Positions 23,724 to 35,960 of a stretch of 64,000 nt of DNA are shown here, piece by piece; position 1 is the stretch's first letter; each line of letters begins with the position of its first letter. A program made the position numbers and the translations under genes. The notes under the pieces were generated by a model. That model was given only the letters and a program-made list of their open reading frames with translations. It was not told where the DNA came from and made no database searches. Location: assembly GCA_030737875.1 (NCBI GenBank), contig CM060926.1:317104922-317168921 (forward strand), written 5' to 3'. Source of the stretch: Allium sativum (Eukaryota; Streptophyta; Magnoliopsida; Asparagales; Amaryllidaceae).

Positions 23724-24335
23724 GACCGTCACAGACAAAGAAGAGTAATCCGTAGGCAGAAGACAAACACAGGGTAAAACCGAGAGCCTAAAAGAAGTAT
23801 CCGGAAGGGAAAGAAACCAGCACCCTCAATGAAGAAGGAACTTCAAATCCAATACGAAGAGAAATCAACGGCAGGGCAATTCTGGCAAGAAGGGTAATAG
23901 ACAAGGAGTCATCCAAAATCGAGAGGTAATAAAGACAGAAACCAGGGACACTTCAACCCGAGACCCAAAAGGACGAAAGGGCTATAGGAAATAACTTGCT
24001 TAATGTCGATACATTAAAAGACAAAAGCATCAAAGGCACAGGATTTGAAACACATGGAAATTATTCGGGAGAAAGTTACCGAGATTCCAGTTGGATGATC
24101 ACCGAGAGGCCACTTTAGCAAATAGTCAGTAAAGTACTGGAAGCACCCTTATGGAAAACCTAAGGACACTTCAGGAACTTACCGAAAGGGGTGGCAGATC
24201 CAAGAGCATATACATAAAGCATGAAGACAATAAGCAAAGCCAAAAAATGGCCGAGAGCTAAAGCATCTAGAATCAAAGAGAAAAGCAATCGACAGAGGCT
24301 TCTGCTGGCCCAATAACGAAAGGGTCCCCGATTTG
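23724..24335 (+). repeat. B 5' LTR, piece 2
   Basis: Collinear with 46522-47320 of the 3' LTR (shared AAACCGAGAGCCTAAAAGAAG, GGCAAGAAGGGTAA, CGAGAGGCCACTTTAGC). About 190 bp present in the 3' LTR (roughly 47005-47200) are missing between GCATGAAGACA and ATAAGCAAAGCC at about 24225. The last five bases (atttg) are the left target duplication of element D. Confidence 0.85.
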
Positions 24336-24739
24336 TGTAACAACCCGAAAATCTGGGCCAGTTTAAAATTTTTATTTTGGCAATTTTAGCGAATTTTGAT
24401 TATTTAAAATGAATTATTTTAAATAATATCGACGAGAAATTTATTTTGAATATAATTCGAACGTATATAATATATACGTCGTCGTTAGAATATAAATATT
24501 CATATATAATTATAAAAGGAATTGAAAATGGCGCGGTAGTTCGATAATTCGATTTCAAACTTTAAATAATGTACCGGGTGCAAAACAATCCGGATTTTAG
24601 TGAAACCAAAAATAATAAGATCTATTTGATGATATCCTTCCAACGAATCCGAAAAACCAAAATTTCATAGCGGGGATCAAAAGATATGTCCAGTTGAAAA
24701 TTCTGAATAGTCGCTATGGAATTCAGGCCCTTAAAAATG

Positions 24740-24968
24740 GGAATTTTGCAAACGACCTCGGATTTCGACGAAACCACTTTTGTTGGGTCCGTGATGTCAA
24801 GTTATTGCTAGATTCCAAATTTTATAATTTTTCGAATCAATATGTGAGCGTGGCAAAGGAAAACGCGTTTGACCAGTTTTAGTTGATTTTAATCGACTGG
24901 AAATTGGCCATTTTTCAAACGGTCTCAGAATTCGATGAAACTAGTTTTGTTAGGACCGTATCGTCAAT
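24740..24968 (+). repeat. Two diverged U3 repeats, ~168 bp apart
   Basis: At 24740 and 24908 the sequence follows the pattern ATTTT.CAAACG..CTC.GA.TTCGA.GAAAC.A.TTTTGTT.GG.CCGT. The same pattern occurs twice, 171 bp apart, in E (60588 and 60758). Duplicated upstream sequences kept in two diverged elements suggest an enhancer-type role, but this is inference. Confidence 0.55.
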
Positions 24969-25238
24969 ACGAAGTTAGAAAATATTTTTTCTGGAATTTT
25001 TCTAGTTAGTATGTGACCCCGGTAAATTGAAATGTGCGTTCAAATTCAATATATAGAGTTATATGTTGATTTTGACGGAAACTGATTGTAACTATCGAAT
25101 CAGCCTACGATACATATCCCATTGTGTTCAGAATAGGGGTATAACGCTAGGGGCGACAGTCGTTAGGCCTCGTATGGAGGTCGTATGAAAAAGTCAACAT
25201 TTAGGAATTAAAATAAATAAATAAATAATATAAATTTT

Positions 25239-25245
25239 TATAAAA
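25239..25245 (+). promoter_or_regulatory. TATA box of the D 5' LTR
   Basis: TATAAAA followed directly by C-rich sequence (CCCCCTATCCCC) and a pyrimidine-rich leader, the usual setting of a plant core promoter. A second candidate, TATAAAT, lies ten bases upstream. The 3' LTR has the same box at 32652-32658. Start of transcription would be expected near 25270. Confidence 0.6.
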
Positions 25246-25264
25246 CCCCCTATCCCCTTTCCAT

Positions 25265-25621
25265 TTGCCCAAACCCGTAACCCTCCCTCTCTTTTTCAGA
25301 AACCCCCCTTCCCCGTCGCCCCTCGAAATCAACGCCGCCGCTCCCCCAATGGCCACCACGCCTAGCCGCAACCCTCCTCTCTCCTCTCTCCTCCTCCACC
25401 CCTCTCCTCTCCGATCTCGAAGCTCCTCCACCGTCTTCTTCCCTGCCGCGAGCCCCTCAAATCGAACACCGCAAAGTCCAGCCTCCCTTCATCGAGCTCC
25501 CGTCGGCCCCTGCCACCACCTGAGGGCATCGACCACCAGCGCCGCTTCAGACCTTCCCTCCTCCTCCTAAGCACTGCCGTGGGTCTTCCCCCCCCCCCTT
25601 TTCGGCTCGAAAAATGTAAGT
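25265..25621 (+). other. GC-rich leader of D with 101-codon frame and GTAAGT
   Basis: A 350-bp GC-rich island in an otherwise AT-rich element. It holds the plus-strand frame 25265-25570 (101 codons, Pro/Ser/Ala-rich, resembling a plastid transit peptide in composition, with a second ATG inside at about 25349) and minus-strand shadows. GTAAGT, a 5' splice-site consensus, follows at 25616-25621. In the 3' LTR the plus frame is cut differently (85 and 73 codons in two frames at 32679-32983) because of one- and two-base indels, so selection for this protein is not supported. It may be a captured gene leader or a transcript leader. Element E has a similar GC-rich patch at 61090-61400. Confidence 0.45.
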
Positions 25622-25828
25622 TTTAATGATTTTTATTTTTAGTTTAACTGTTAAAATATTAAAGCATAGATTAAAATCAGTTTTTTAGATAGTAAAACGT
25701 AGGTTAAATTCAGTTATTTTAAATAATAAAACATTGTTCTAAATTTAAATATATAAGGATTGTTTTTAAATAGGTAGCTTGATTTAAAAATCTAAATGGT
25801 GTTGGTTTTAAAAATATGAATTTCATTT

Positions 25829-26168
25829 ACATCGAAGTAAAAATATGATTTTTATATATTGAACATCGAAGTAAAAATATGATTTTTATATATAGAACAT
25901 CGAAGTAAAAATATGATTTTTATATATAGAACATCGAAGTAAAAATATGATTTTTATATATAGAACATCGAAGTAAAAATGTGATTTTTATATATTGAAC
26001 ATTGAAGTAAAAATATGATTTTTATATATAGAACATCGAAGTAAAAATGTGATTTTTATATATTGAACAGCGAAGTAAAAATGTGATTTTTATATATTGA
26101 ATAACATAGTAAAAAATCGATTTTTATATATTGAATAGCGAAGTAAAAATTCGATTTTTATATATGTA
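25829..26168 (+). repeat. 34-bp tandem repeat array in the D 5' LTR, 10 copies
   Basis: Consensus ACATCGAAGTAAAAATATGA followed by TTTTTATATATTGA; ten units in a row, no spacers. Central units alternate between TATATATAGA and TATATATTGA endings, and the last two units are the most diverged, the usual pattern for arrays that grow in the middle. Confidence 0.92.
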
Positions 26169-27179
26169 GTGGCTACGGGCGAAGAAAGTGATATGAGACG
26201 AGAACAGTGAAGATTTCCTGCCTTAGAAGTGCCGTGGAGTTAGGATAGCTATCGGTGAGAACTTCTCACCTTTCAATTTAATTTTTCTAGTTATATATAT
26301 ATATATATATATATATACTAGGATGCAGACGGTGTTTAGTAGCACCCGACACCCGTCATCCACAGACCATGGGTGGCTTGTTTGTTTAATTATTTGGTTG
26401 TGTAGTTGGTTACATTATTTGGTTTGAATTGAATTGGTTAGTGAAATGAAATTGATTTGATTGATGTGTGAATGGCGTGGGCCTTCACTAGACCGGGGAT
26501 AAGGCTAGGCCTTGTCCCGTTTCTAGTATCGTGCCGTTATGCCGCCGAAATTTTATAAAATAAATTAGAAAAAAATAAAAATATCATTTTGTTGAATAAA
26601 TGAACTGAATAAAATATTTTATCGTTAAAAATATAATTTTTAACGTGAATGAGAATAAATAAATATTTATTTACAAACCGGACAGTTTGTTTATGTACAC
26701 CTATTTGAAGGACATTGATTGAGACGATAAATTTTACACATCGCCCAACTGCACAAATAAAAATCTGTATGTGATTGCTTGAAACCCCACACGGTATTGG
26801 GATGATATTTGACGTACACTAATCCCGATTGTTTAGTTGTATGTCGATCGATTGATTGACAGGCTGTTATAAGCGTTGAATATTTATATTTGATGCTTAT
26901 ACAGTGTAGAATGCACTTTGGATGATAGTTGATTATTCATCGTTGTTGATATATACATGTGTTGTAGAAAATCCATATAATTAACATTATGTGGTAATTG
27001 TCTGGGGCTCATTCCAGTTTTGAAATAGAAATATTTGAAATGAAATATTTGAATAGAAATATTTGAAAAAGAAATATTTGAAGTAGAATATTTGAAAATT
27101 GAAATATATGAAGCCGCGTTGATAGTTTGACGCCATTTTGACGTGAACGATATTTATATCGATTTTATTCAAATTGAAG

Positions 27180-27440
27180 TGAATATTAAAGAGAATTGAA
27201 ATCGTTTTTGAAATGAATTCAAATAGATTTGAAATGAATTTGAAATGAATTTGAAATGAATTCGAATAGAATTGAAATCGTTTTAAAATGAATTCGAATA
27301 GAAATTGAATACAAATGAATTCGAATGGAAATTGAATTGAAAACGAATTGAAATTGAATTGAATTGAATTGAAAACAAACTGAAATTGAATTAGAAATCA
27401 ATTTGAAATGAATTTAAAACGAATTTATATTGTAATATTC
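27180..27440 (+). repeat. GAATTGAAAT-type low-complexity block in the D 5' LTR
   Basis: Degenerate repeats of GAATTGAAAT, GAATTTGAAAT and GAATTCGAAT over about 260 bp, preceded at 27027-27110 by ATATTTGAAATAGAA-type repeats. The long minus-strand frame over the homologous block of the 3' LTR (34852-34433) is Ile/Phe/Ser-rich low-complexity translation, not a gene. Confidence 0.8.
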
Positions 27441-28241
27441 AATTTTGATTAGAAATTGAATATAAAGTTGAAATCGTTTTGAAAACGAAATTAAAACGAT
27501 TTATAAAATTCGTTTTGAATTGAAATCGACGAAGTATATATTATATATATTATATATATAATATAATGGCCTGAATAGAACGCGCCGCGCCGCGGCAGTT
27601 CGCGAATTTCGACCATTGACTTCGAACGGATATTCCGGGAGATCCGACCGTCGGATTCTCCTGAAACCGGAACCGTTGGGTTCGTATCGAAAAGAGCTTT
27701 CTAATGAATATTAGAAATTAGAAATCTAACGGTTGGATTTGGAATTATGTCCAAATCAAAGTTGAAAAAGGTCGCTGTAAGTGCAGTTCGATGGCCATTG
27801 ATGGAAATCGACTGTACGGGCCTTGATAAAATTATTAAAAATATTAATAATTTATGTAAAATCCTAAGAAATGATTTGTGGAGAATTGGGATGAAAAACT
27901 CCATATTTGAAAAGATAAAAATAGATTTTTATCGAAATGAACTAGTTTTGAACTAGAATTATAATCCTATTTATTTTTAAATAAATAAATTGAATTTGAA
28001 AAGAGTTTTAAAAATAACTAGCATTTCCAATGATTGCATTGGAGTGGATTTGAATCGAAATTGTCTTCGGAATATTTCGATGTTGGAATTCGTGATTATA
28101 CAGATGTTGTTATGGAAATTTGAAAGATATATATTTATATCGTTATTTCCAATACGGCATTTGTTAATCGTAGAATTTGATATTGAATATAAGCCGATAT
28201 ATTTTCTATTCAGAGCCTTGTATTGAATATCAAATGTGATT

Positions 28242-28493
28242 TGGGTTTGTCGTGAATGGTGTCTTCACTAACACTGTCCTTGAACCCAGTTGAGAAAAGA
28301 TTAAATCTTTTTATTTAGATTTAATGAAGTGTACCAATTAAATAATATTTAATTGGACTTGAATTGATATCGATTTTTGGGTTTATCGTGGACAGTGTTT
28401 TAAATAACACTCGTTCTTTAACCCAATAATTAATGAATGTGATTTTGGGTTTATCGTGAACTGTGTTTTAAATGACACTGATTCTTTAACCCA
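28242..28493 (+). repeat. Three stem-loop units in the D 5' LTR
   Basis: Units at 28242-28288, 28378-28425 and 28446-28493. Each opens with TGGGTTT(A/G)TCGTG and closes with AACCCA, so the ends pair; inside each, a second hairpin pairs GTGTT/GTGTC with AACAC/GACAC. Further palindromes follow: GGAG...CTCC near 28557-28578, TAACACCGTGGTGTTA at about 28637-28652, and GAAGTA...TACTTC at about 28659-28680. The 3' LTR repeats all of this from 35709. E keeps one recognisable unit near 63265. Confidence 0.7.
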
Positions 28494-30714
28494 GTTAAAG
28501 ATTAAAACTAAGTGTAGTTTTAATGAATCTTTAATTAGATTGAAATGATCGAGAATGGAGTATCACCAGTTTTGCTCCAGGCGATAGTTAAATCTTTAAT
28601 TAGATTTTGAACGTGAAATGGTAATTGAATTTACCGATAACACCGTGGTGTTAGATATGAAGTATTACCAGTTTTACTTCATGGGATGAATAAATTGGGA
28701 TTGGGGAATTAAAACAAATGATTACTTCGGTAAGTTTCGTTAATCCCGACTAGTTGAATCGAAATTCAAAAGATGATTAAAGAATAAATTCAAAGAATTT
28801 ATCTTTGATAAAATTAATGGGAAACTTTCCCTATGAATGTGAAATTTAGAAACTAACTGTCGGTTAGCCAAGCAGAATGGTTTTATGGATATTGATCTGA
28901 TGTTGGTTTCGGCCTTCGGGGTTAATATTTGGGGAATTATTCTCTTGATTAATTTACGGTTAGTGACTGATAAATTGGAATGAGGCGTATGTTGTGTTTG
29001 TGTAACACTTATTTAAAATATATGCGAGTTATTCGGAAAGACCGGGTTTATCCCATTCTGAATAACTGATACGACGATAAGTCGAAGATGAAGACCATGG
29101 TCGAAGACCGGAGGTCTTCACGTCATTTGGGTGATTACTGATGATCTTGATTGGGCTGTACACCCAAGAAGATGGAAACAGTTGGGATCGTCCAGACGTA
29201 CTTGGAGATCGATGGATATGCGGGGTACTAGATGCCTCCGGTTTCGTTCAGACCCAGAACGGACTTGTAAATGGACTGTGTGTCTGACATTGGATTTTAG
29301 TCCGTGTGATTGATCTCTATTAAATATATATCTGTTTTGGCGGCGGAGAATTTATTCTCTTGCTTAACGCCCTTCTCTGAGACGTACGAGCTCAGGGGTT
29401 ATATATTGATGGATATCAAACACATGGAGTGAATTGCCTATGTGGCATGCCTAAGTGGCAATTGATCAAGGCTTCTGTTGAAAAGCAAAGTCTTGTGGTG
29501 ATGATCAAAGCACGGCCTTTGTGGCGTAGCTTTTGTGTAACGTTTACTTCGCGAGTTTCGCACCCCGGTTGTGAACCAAAAACGGGAGAGGACCTCAGGG
29601 AGGGCATGCGTTTCTTTCTAGCTAGGGTGGTGTCAGTGACCTTCCAGCCCTGACATTTATATACTTTTCACCTGTATGGTTGTTGCTGTTGCGAGGCGCC
29701 TCGGTTTGATCGGACGATCCGGGTCCGATGGAGTCATTCGTTGGCTCATTTACGCCCCCAAAGGGCGGGGAAACGTAGTGTTCAGGCATTTTAATCCACA
29801 TCAGTAGACCGACCCTGTCGCTCCAAGGTCACTTGAGCTCTGACCTGAGACATGGGCTAGATTGTCTCGAATCGGTTGAGGACTATCTTTTGCCTCGGTT
29901 CATAGAAGGGAATCCAATTTCCAAATACGTGACATTTGCGGTTTTATTTGTAAACCTATATATGGCGACATAGTGGCATGGGACGCTCATGTCGCCTATG
30001 ATTCATACTTATGATTTGAAGTTGTTTTATACGCTATGCACTTATAATAGTATCAAATGATTTGTTTTAAACGTATCAAGCATTCTTTGGCTGTTATAAG
30101 GGAAAACCTTATCCCCCGGCTTGCGTTGCATTGTGTGATAGGACCTGGGTCTTATAACAGCTTCATTTTCCTTTATTTAGCATTGCGCTATTTGTTTTAT
30201 GCACTGGTATTCTTGGGAGGAAACCCCTTCCGTGTTATACGGCGTGGTCCCTTGATTTACCTAACTTTGAAATAAAGATTAACTGTTTTAGTTCTCACAC
30301 CATTCACATGACTGACCTGGAGTTTATTGTTTTAACCTAAACTCTGGGTGCCCTTATTTTTGACACGGGCAGCTAGTAGTTTTGGTTTTGCAGATTTATA
30401 TTCGCAGGATCCTGGTTTACAGCTGGAACGATATCCGGAAAGCTTTGTATCCGTGTATCTCTTCTAGTTGTGTATTATATTATTTTCCGCTGCTATGTGT
30501 TTAAATGTAACTTAAATCTCTGATATTTCCGTGTAATATTGATTCATTTATACTCTGTATATTCTTGTAATCTGATGCATTGTTGTAATATACAATGAAA
30601 TTTTCTTTTGTATGCGTTCTATTTTGTCATGTTCTCAAACGATAGGGCGTTTCGAACGGTCTGGGTTGGTTTAGCGACTGGTTCGGACCGAGCGAAATTC
30701 CTTCTCGTCACAGT

Positions 30715-30726
30715 TGGTATCAGAGC
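30715..30726 (+). other. D primer-binding site, initiator tRNA-Met
   Basis: TGGTATCAGAGC starting two bases after the end of the 5' LTR. It fixes plus orientation and the LTR boundary. Confidence 0.92.
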
Positions 30727-31720
30727 TTTGGTTTACAAAGCTCAGAGAATAAGGCACATTAGAACCATACGAAAGAATTCATCAGATGTTGGATTAGTAA
30801 TATCCAATGAGAGTGACTCGTTAGAGATAGGATCAGTAGTATCCTAGAACGAGTGTGAAGAGTATATTTTTAAAATTGAAAACCAATTTTGTTTTGAAAA
30901 TTTAAACCGTTGTATACGTATTTAAATATTTATTTTATATTGATTAGGACAGTCCAGTATATAAAGATTTTGCATATACGCCTTGCAAACGTGTATTTGA
31001 AGTTTTAATATACTGGATAGATATAGAGTTACACTCTAGTCGCCCGGGGGTGATTCTGATGATTGATATATCATCATCAGAATATATATTCGAGTGACGA
31101 ACATGTAATATCTATATATTTCCTATTGACTGGTGTGAGAACCAAAAATTAGATAGGGCTTATTGTTGTGATTTGGCATCAAAAACATGATTTTTGTATA
31201 TGTATCAAAGTTATGAATTTGAAACGTTAATCCACTAATTGATTGATGTTTGTGTTGTTTGTTCATTTGTTTGATAATTTTGAACCATTTCGCCTAATTG
31301 AATCACATATTGAATTATATTGAAAATTGGTCGCATTTGCTTGCATATACTTGTACTTACATTGAACAGGTCATAGCAAGGAGGCTAGAGCAGAGAATAA
31401 AATTTGTTTGCCCGACAAATAGGTACATGTTTACAATAATTTACTGTTTTGTTTTGGTGATGATGATTTTATGAGCCTATTGGCTAGCCGCTTGGCTTTT
31501 TCTTTTTCTTTTTGAGATCTGAAGGACCGGGGAAACTATTTGAGATTTTCCGATGCTCCCATTGCAGGGGAGGTTATGGCGAAATTTTTCTAAAATTTAG
31601 GGTGTTAGCCAAATTTTTGAAATTTTTGAAAATTCTCAGAAACTGAAAAGTTGGAGAATAGAAGCCAGATCGAACGTAGAGTGAATTGATCAAACCACTT
31701 TCGACTTTGTTCCTTTTCGG
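30727..31720 (+). other. D interior, no coding capacity recognised
   Basis: About 1 kb between primer-binding site and polypurine tract. No frame shows gag, protease, RT or integrase motifs; the longest runs through from the LTR (30608-30847, 79 codons, with a Ser/Asp/Glu-rich end). AT-rich with a few homopolymers. It may hold packaging or dimerisation signals, but I cannot identify any. Confidence 0.75.
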
Positions 31721-31747
31721 GGACGAAAAGTTTTAAGTGGGGGAGAT
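31721..31747 (+). other. D polypurine tract region
   Basis: GGGGACGAAAAG, then AAGTGGGGGAGAT, directly before the 3' LTR at 31748. Close to the GGGACGAAAT...AAGGGGGGAG form of Tekay/Del-type gypsy elements, which suggests the family that mobilises D. Confidence 0.8.
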
Positions 31748-33245
31748 TGTAACAACCCGAAAATCTGGGCCAGTTTAAAATTTTTATTTTGGCAATTTTA
31801 GCGAATTTTGATTATTTAAAATGAATTATTTTAAATAATATCGAAGAGAAATTTATTTTGAATATAATTCGAACGTATATATTATATACGTCGTCGTTAG
31901 AATATAAATATTCATATATAATTATAAAAGGAATTGAAAATGGCGAGGTAGTTCGATAATTCGATTTCAAACTTTAAATAAATGTACCGGCTGCAAAACA
32001 ATCCGGATTTTAGTGAAACCAAAAATAATAAGATCTATTTGATGATATCTTTCCAACGAATCCGAAAAATCAAAATTTCATAGCGGGGATCAAAAGATTT
32101 GTCCAGTTGAAAATTCTGAATACTCGCTATGGAATTCAGGCCCTTAAAAATGGGAATTTTGCAAACGACCTCGGATTTCTACGAAACCACTTTTGTTGGG
32201 TCCGTGATGTCAAGTTATTGCTAGATTCCAAATTTTATAATTTTTCGAATCAATATGTGAGCGTGGCAAAGGAAAACGCGTTTGACCAGTTTCAGTTGAT
32301 TTTAATCGACTGGAAATTGGCCATTTTTCAAACGGTCTCATAATTCGATGAAACTAGTTTTGTTAGGACGGTATCGTCAATACGAAGCTAGAAAATATTT
32401 TTTCTGGAATTTTTCTAGTTAGTATGTGACCCCGGTAAATTGAAATGTGCATTCAAATTCAATATATAGAGTTATATGTTGATTTTGACGGAAACTGATT
32501 GTAACTATCGAATCAGCCTACGATACATATCCCATTGTGTTCAGAATAGGGGTATAACGCTAGGGGCGACAGTCGTTGGGCCTCGTATGGAGGTCGTATG
32601 AAAAAGTCAACATTTAGGAATTAAAATAAATAAATAAATAATATAAATTTTTATAAAACCCCCCTATCCCCTTTCCATTTGCCCAAACCCGTAACCCTCC
32701 CTCTCTTTTTCAGAAACCCCCTTCCCTGTCGCCCCTCGAAATCAACGCCGCCGCTCCACCAATGGCCACCACGCCTAGCCGCAACCCTCCTCACTCCTCT
32801 CTCCTCCTCCACCCCTCTCCTCTCCGATCTCGAAGCTCCTCCACCGTCTTCTTCCCTGCCGCGAGCCCCTCAAATCGAACACCGCAAAGTCCAGCCTCCC
32901 TTCATCGAGCTCCCGTCCGCCCCTGCCACCACCTGAGGGCATCGACCACCAGCGCCGCTTCAGACCTTCCCTCCTCCTCCTAAGCACTGCCGTGGGTCTT
33001 CCCCCCCCCCCCCCCTTTTCGGCTCGAAAAGTGTAAGTTTTAATGATTTTTATTTTTAGTTTAACTGTTAAAATAGTAAAGCATAGATTAAAATCAGTTT
33101 TTAAGATAGTAAAACGTAGGTTAAATTCAATTATTTTAAATAATAAAACATTGTTCTAAATTTAAATATATAAGGATTGTTTTTAAATAGGTAGCTTGAT
33201 TTAAAAATCTAAATGGTGTTGGTTTTAAAAATATGAATTTTATTT

Positions 33246-33619
33246 ACATCGAAGTAAAAATATGATTTTTATATATTGAACATCGAAGTAAAAATATGAT
33301 TTTTATATATAGAACATCGAAGTAAAAATATGATTTTTATATATAGAACATCGAAGTAAAAATGTGATTTTTTTATATAGAACATCGAAGTAAAAATATG
33401 ATTTTTATATATAGAATATCGAAGTAAAAATGTGATTTTTATATATTGAACATCGAAGTAAAAATATGATTTTTATATATAGAACATCGAAGTAAAAATG
33501 TGATTTTTATATATTGAACAGCGAAGTAAAAATGTGATTTTTATATATTGAATAACATAGTAAAAATTCGATTTTTATATATTGAATAGCGAAGTAAAAA
33601 TTCGATTTTTATATATGTA
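33246..33619 (+). repeat. 34-bp tandem repeat array in the D 3' LTR, 11 copies
   Basis: Same repeat as 25829-26168 but with 11 units. The extra unit lies in the middle of the array (a unit reading ATATCGAAG... is unique to this copy), so the LTRs have changed copy number since insertion. Confidence 0.92.
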
Positions 33620-35708
33620 GTGGCTACGGGCGAAGAAAGCGATATGAGACGAGAACATTGAAGATTTCCTGCCTTAGAAGTGCCGTGGAGTTAGGATAGC
33701 TATCGGTGAGAACTTCTCACCTTTCAATTTAATTTTTCTAGTTATATATATATATATATATACTAGGATGCAGACGGTGTTTAGTAGCCCCCGACACCCG
33801 TCATCCACAGACCATGGATGGCTTGTTTGTTTAATTGTTTGGTTGTGTAGTTGGTTAGATTATTTGGTTTGAATTGAATTGGTTGGTGTATGAAATTGAT
33901 TTGATTGATGTGTGAATGGCGTGGGCCTTCACTAGACCGGGGATAAGGCTAGGCCTTGTCCCGTTTCTAGTATCGTGCCGTTATGCCGCCGAAATTTTCT
34001 AAAATAAATTAGAAAATAAAATAAAAATATCATTTTATTGAATAAATGAACTGAATAAAATATTTTATCGTTAAAAATATAATTTTTAACGTGAATGAGA
34101 ATAAATAAGTATTCATTTACAAACCGGACGGTTTGTTTATGTACACCTATTTGAAGGACATTGATTGGGACGATAAATTTTACACATCGCCCAACTGCAC
34201 AAATAAAAATCTGTGTGTGATTGCTTGAAACCCCACACGGGTATTGGGATGATATTTGACGTACACTAATCCCGATTGTTTAGTTGTATGTCGATCGATT
34301 GATTGAAAGGCTGTTATAAGCGTTGAATATTTATATTTGATGTTATACAGTGTAGAATGCACTTTGGATGATAGTTGATTATTCATCGTTGTTGATATAT
34401 ACATGTGTTGTAGAAAATCCATATAATTAACATTATGTGGTAATTGTCTGGGCCTCATTCCAGTTTTGAAATAGAAATATTTGAAATGAAATATTTGAAT
34501 AGAAATATTTGAAAAAGAAATATTTGAAGTAGAATATTTGAAAATTGAAATATATGAAGCCGCGTTGATAGTTTGACGCCATTTTGACGTGAACGATATT
34601 TATATCGATTTTATTCAAATTGAAGTGAATATTAAAGAGAATTGAAATCGTTTTTGAAATGAATTCAAATAGATTTGAAATGAATTTGAAATGAATTTGA
34701 AATGAATTCGAATAGAATTGAAATCGTTTTAAAATGAATTCGAATAGAAATTGAATACAAATGAATTCGAATGGAAATTGAATTGAATTGAAAACGAATT
34801 GAAATTGAATTGAATTGAATTGAAAACGAACTGAAATTGAATTAGAAATCAATTTGAATTGAAATCAATTTGAAATGAATTTAAAACGAATTTATATTGT
34901 AATATTCAATTTTGATTAGAAATTGAATATGAAGTTGAAATCGTTTTGAAAACGAAATTAAAACGATTTATAAAATTCGTTTTGAATTGAAATCGACAAA
35001 GTATATATTATATATATTATATATATAATATAATGGCCTGAATAGAACGCGCCGCGCCGCGGCAGTTCGCGAATTTCGACCATTGACTTCGAACGGATAT
35101 TGCGGGAGATCCGACCGTCGGATTCTCCTGAAACCGGAACCGTTGGGTTCGTATCGAAAAGAGCTTTCTAATGAATATTAGAAATTTGAAATCTAACTGT
35201 TGGATTTGGAATTATGTCCAAATCAAAGATGAAAAAGGTCGCTGTAAGTGCAGTTCGATGGCCATTGATGGAAATCGACTGTACGGGCCTTGATAAAATT
35301 ATTAAAAATATTAATAATTTATGTAAAATCCTAAGAAATGATTTGTGGAGAATTGGGATGAAAAACTCCATATTTGAAAAGATAAAAATAGATTTTTATC
35401 GAAATGAACTAGTTTTGAACTAGAATTATAATCCTATTTATTTTTAAATAAATAAATTGAATTTGAAAAGGGTTTTAAAAATAACCAGAATTTCCAATGA
35501 TTGCATTGGAGTGGATTTGAATCGAAATTGTCTTCGGAATATTTCGATGTTGGAATTCGTGATTATACAGATGTTGTTATGGAAATTTGAAAGATATATA
35601 TTTATATCGTTATTTCCAATACGGCATTTGTTAATCGTAGAATTTGATATTGAATATAAGCCGATATATTTTCTCTTCAGAGCCTTGTATTGAATATCAA
35701 ATGTGATT

Positions 35709-35960
35709 TGGGTTTGTCGTGAATGGTGTCTTCACTAACACTGTCCTTGAACCCAGTTGAGAAAAGATTAAATCTTTTTATTTAGATTTAATGAAGTGTA
35801 CCAATTAAATAATATTTAATTGGAATTGAATTGATATTGATTTTTGGGTTTATCGTGGACAGTGTTTTAAATAACACTCATTCTTTAACCCAATAATTAA
35901 TGAATGTGATTTTGGGTTTATCGTGACCTGTGTTTTAAATGACACTGATTCATTAACCCA
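35709..35960 (+). repeat. Three stem-loop units in the D 3' LTR
   Basis: Counterpart of 28242-28493 with the same spacing. Differences fall mostly in loops or at single stem positions; the pairing ends TGGGTTT and AACCCA are kept in all three. Confidence 0.7.

Larger units (their letters stand above)
24336..30712 (+). repeat. D 5' LTR (6377 bp)
   Basis: Contains in order: U3 with two 168-bp-spaced repeats (24740, 24908); TATA box 25239-25245; GC-rich leader with a 101-codon Pro/Ser-rich frame; a GTAAGT word at 25616; ten 34-bp tandem repeats (25829-26168); a GAATTGAAAT-type low-complexity block (27180-27440); a GC-rich island with CGCGCCGCGCCGCGG near 27580; three large stem-loop units (28242-28493) and further small palindromes; and a long right part rich in short frames. 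If transcription starts after the TATA box, R plus U5 would be about 5.4 kb. Confidence 0.9.

Noticed and set aside
25265..25570. 101-codon Pro/Ser-rich frame as a real protein (transit-peptide-like)
   Set aside because: The homologous frame in the 3' LTR is broken by indels and the E patch does not preserve it; composition alone explains the open frame.
25829..26168. Regular short repeats resembling a CRISPR array
   Set aside because: Units are directly adjacent without unique spacers, in a plant LTR; it is a tandem repeat.
34433..34852. 139-codon minus-strand frame, Phe/Ile/Ser/Asn-rich
   Set aside because: It is the translation of GAATTGAAAT-type low-complexity DNA; in the 5' LTR the same frame is cut into 60- and 61-codon pieces.
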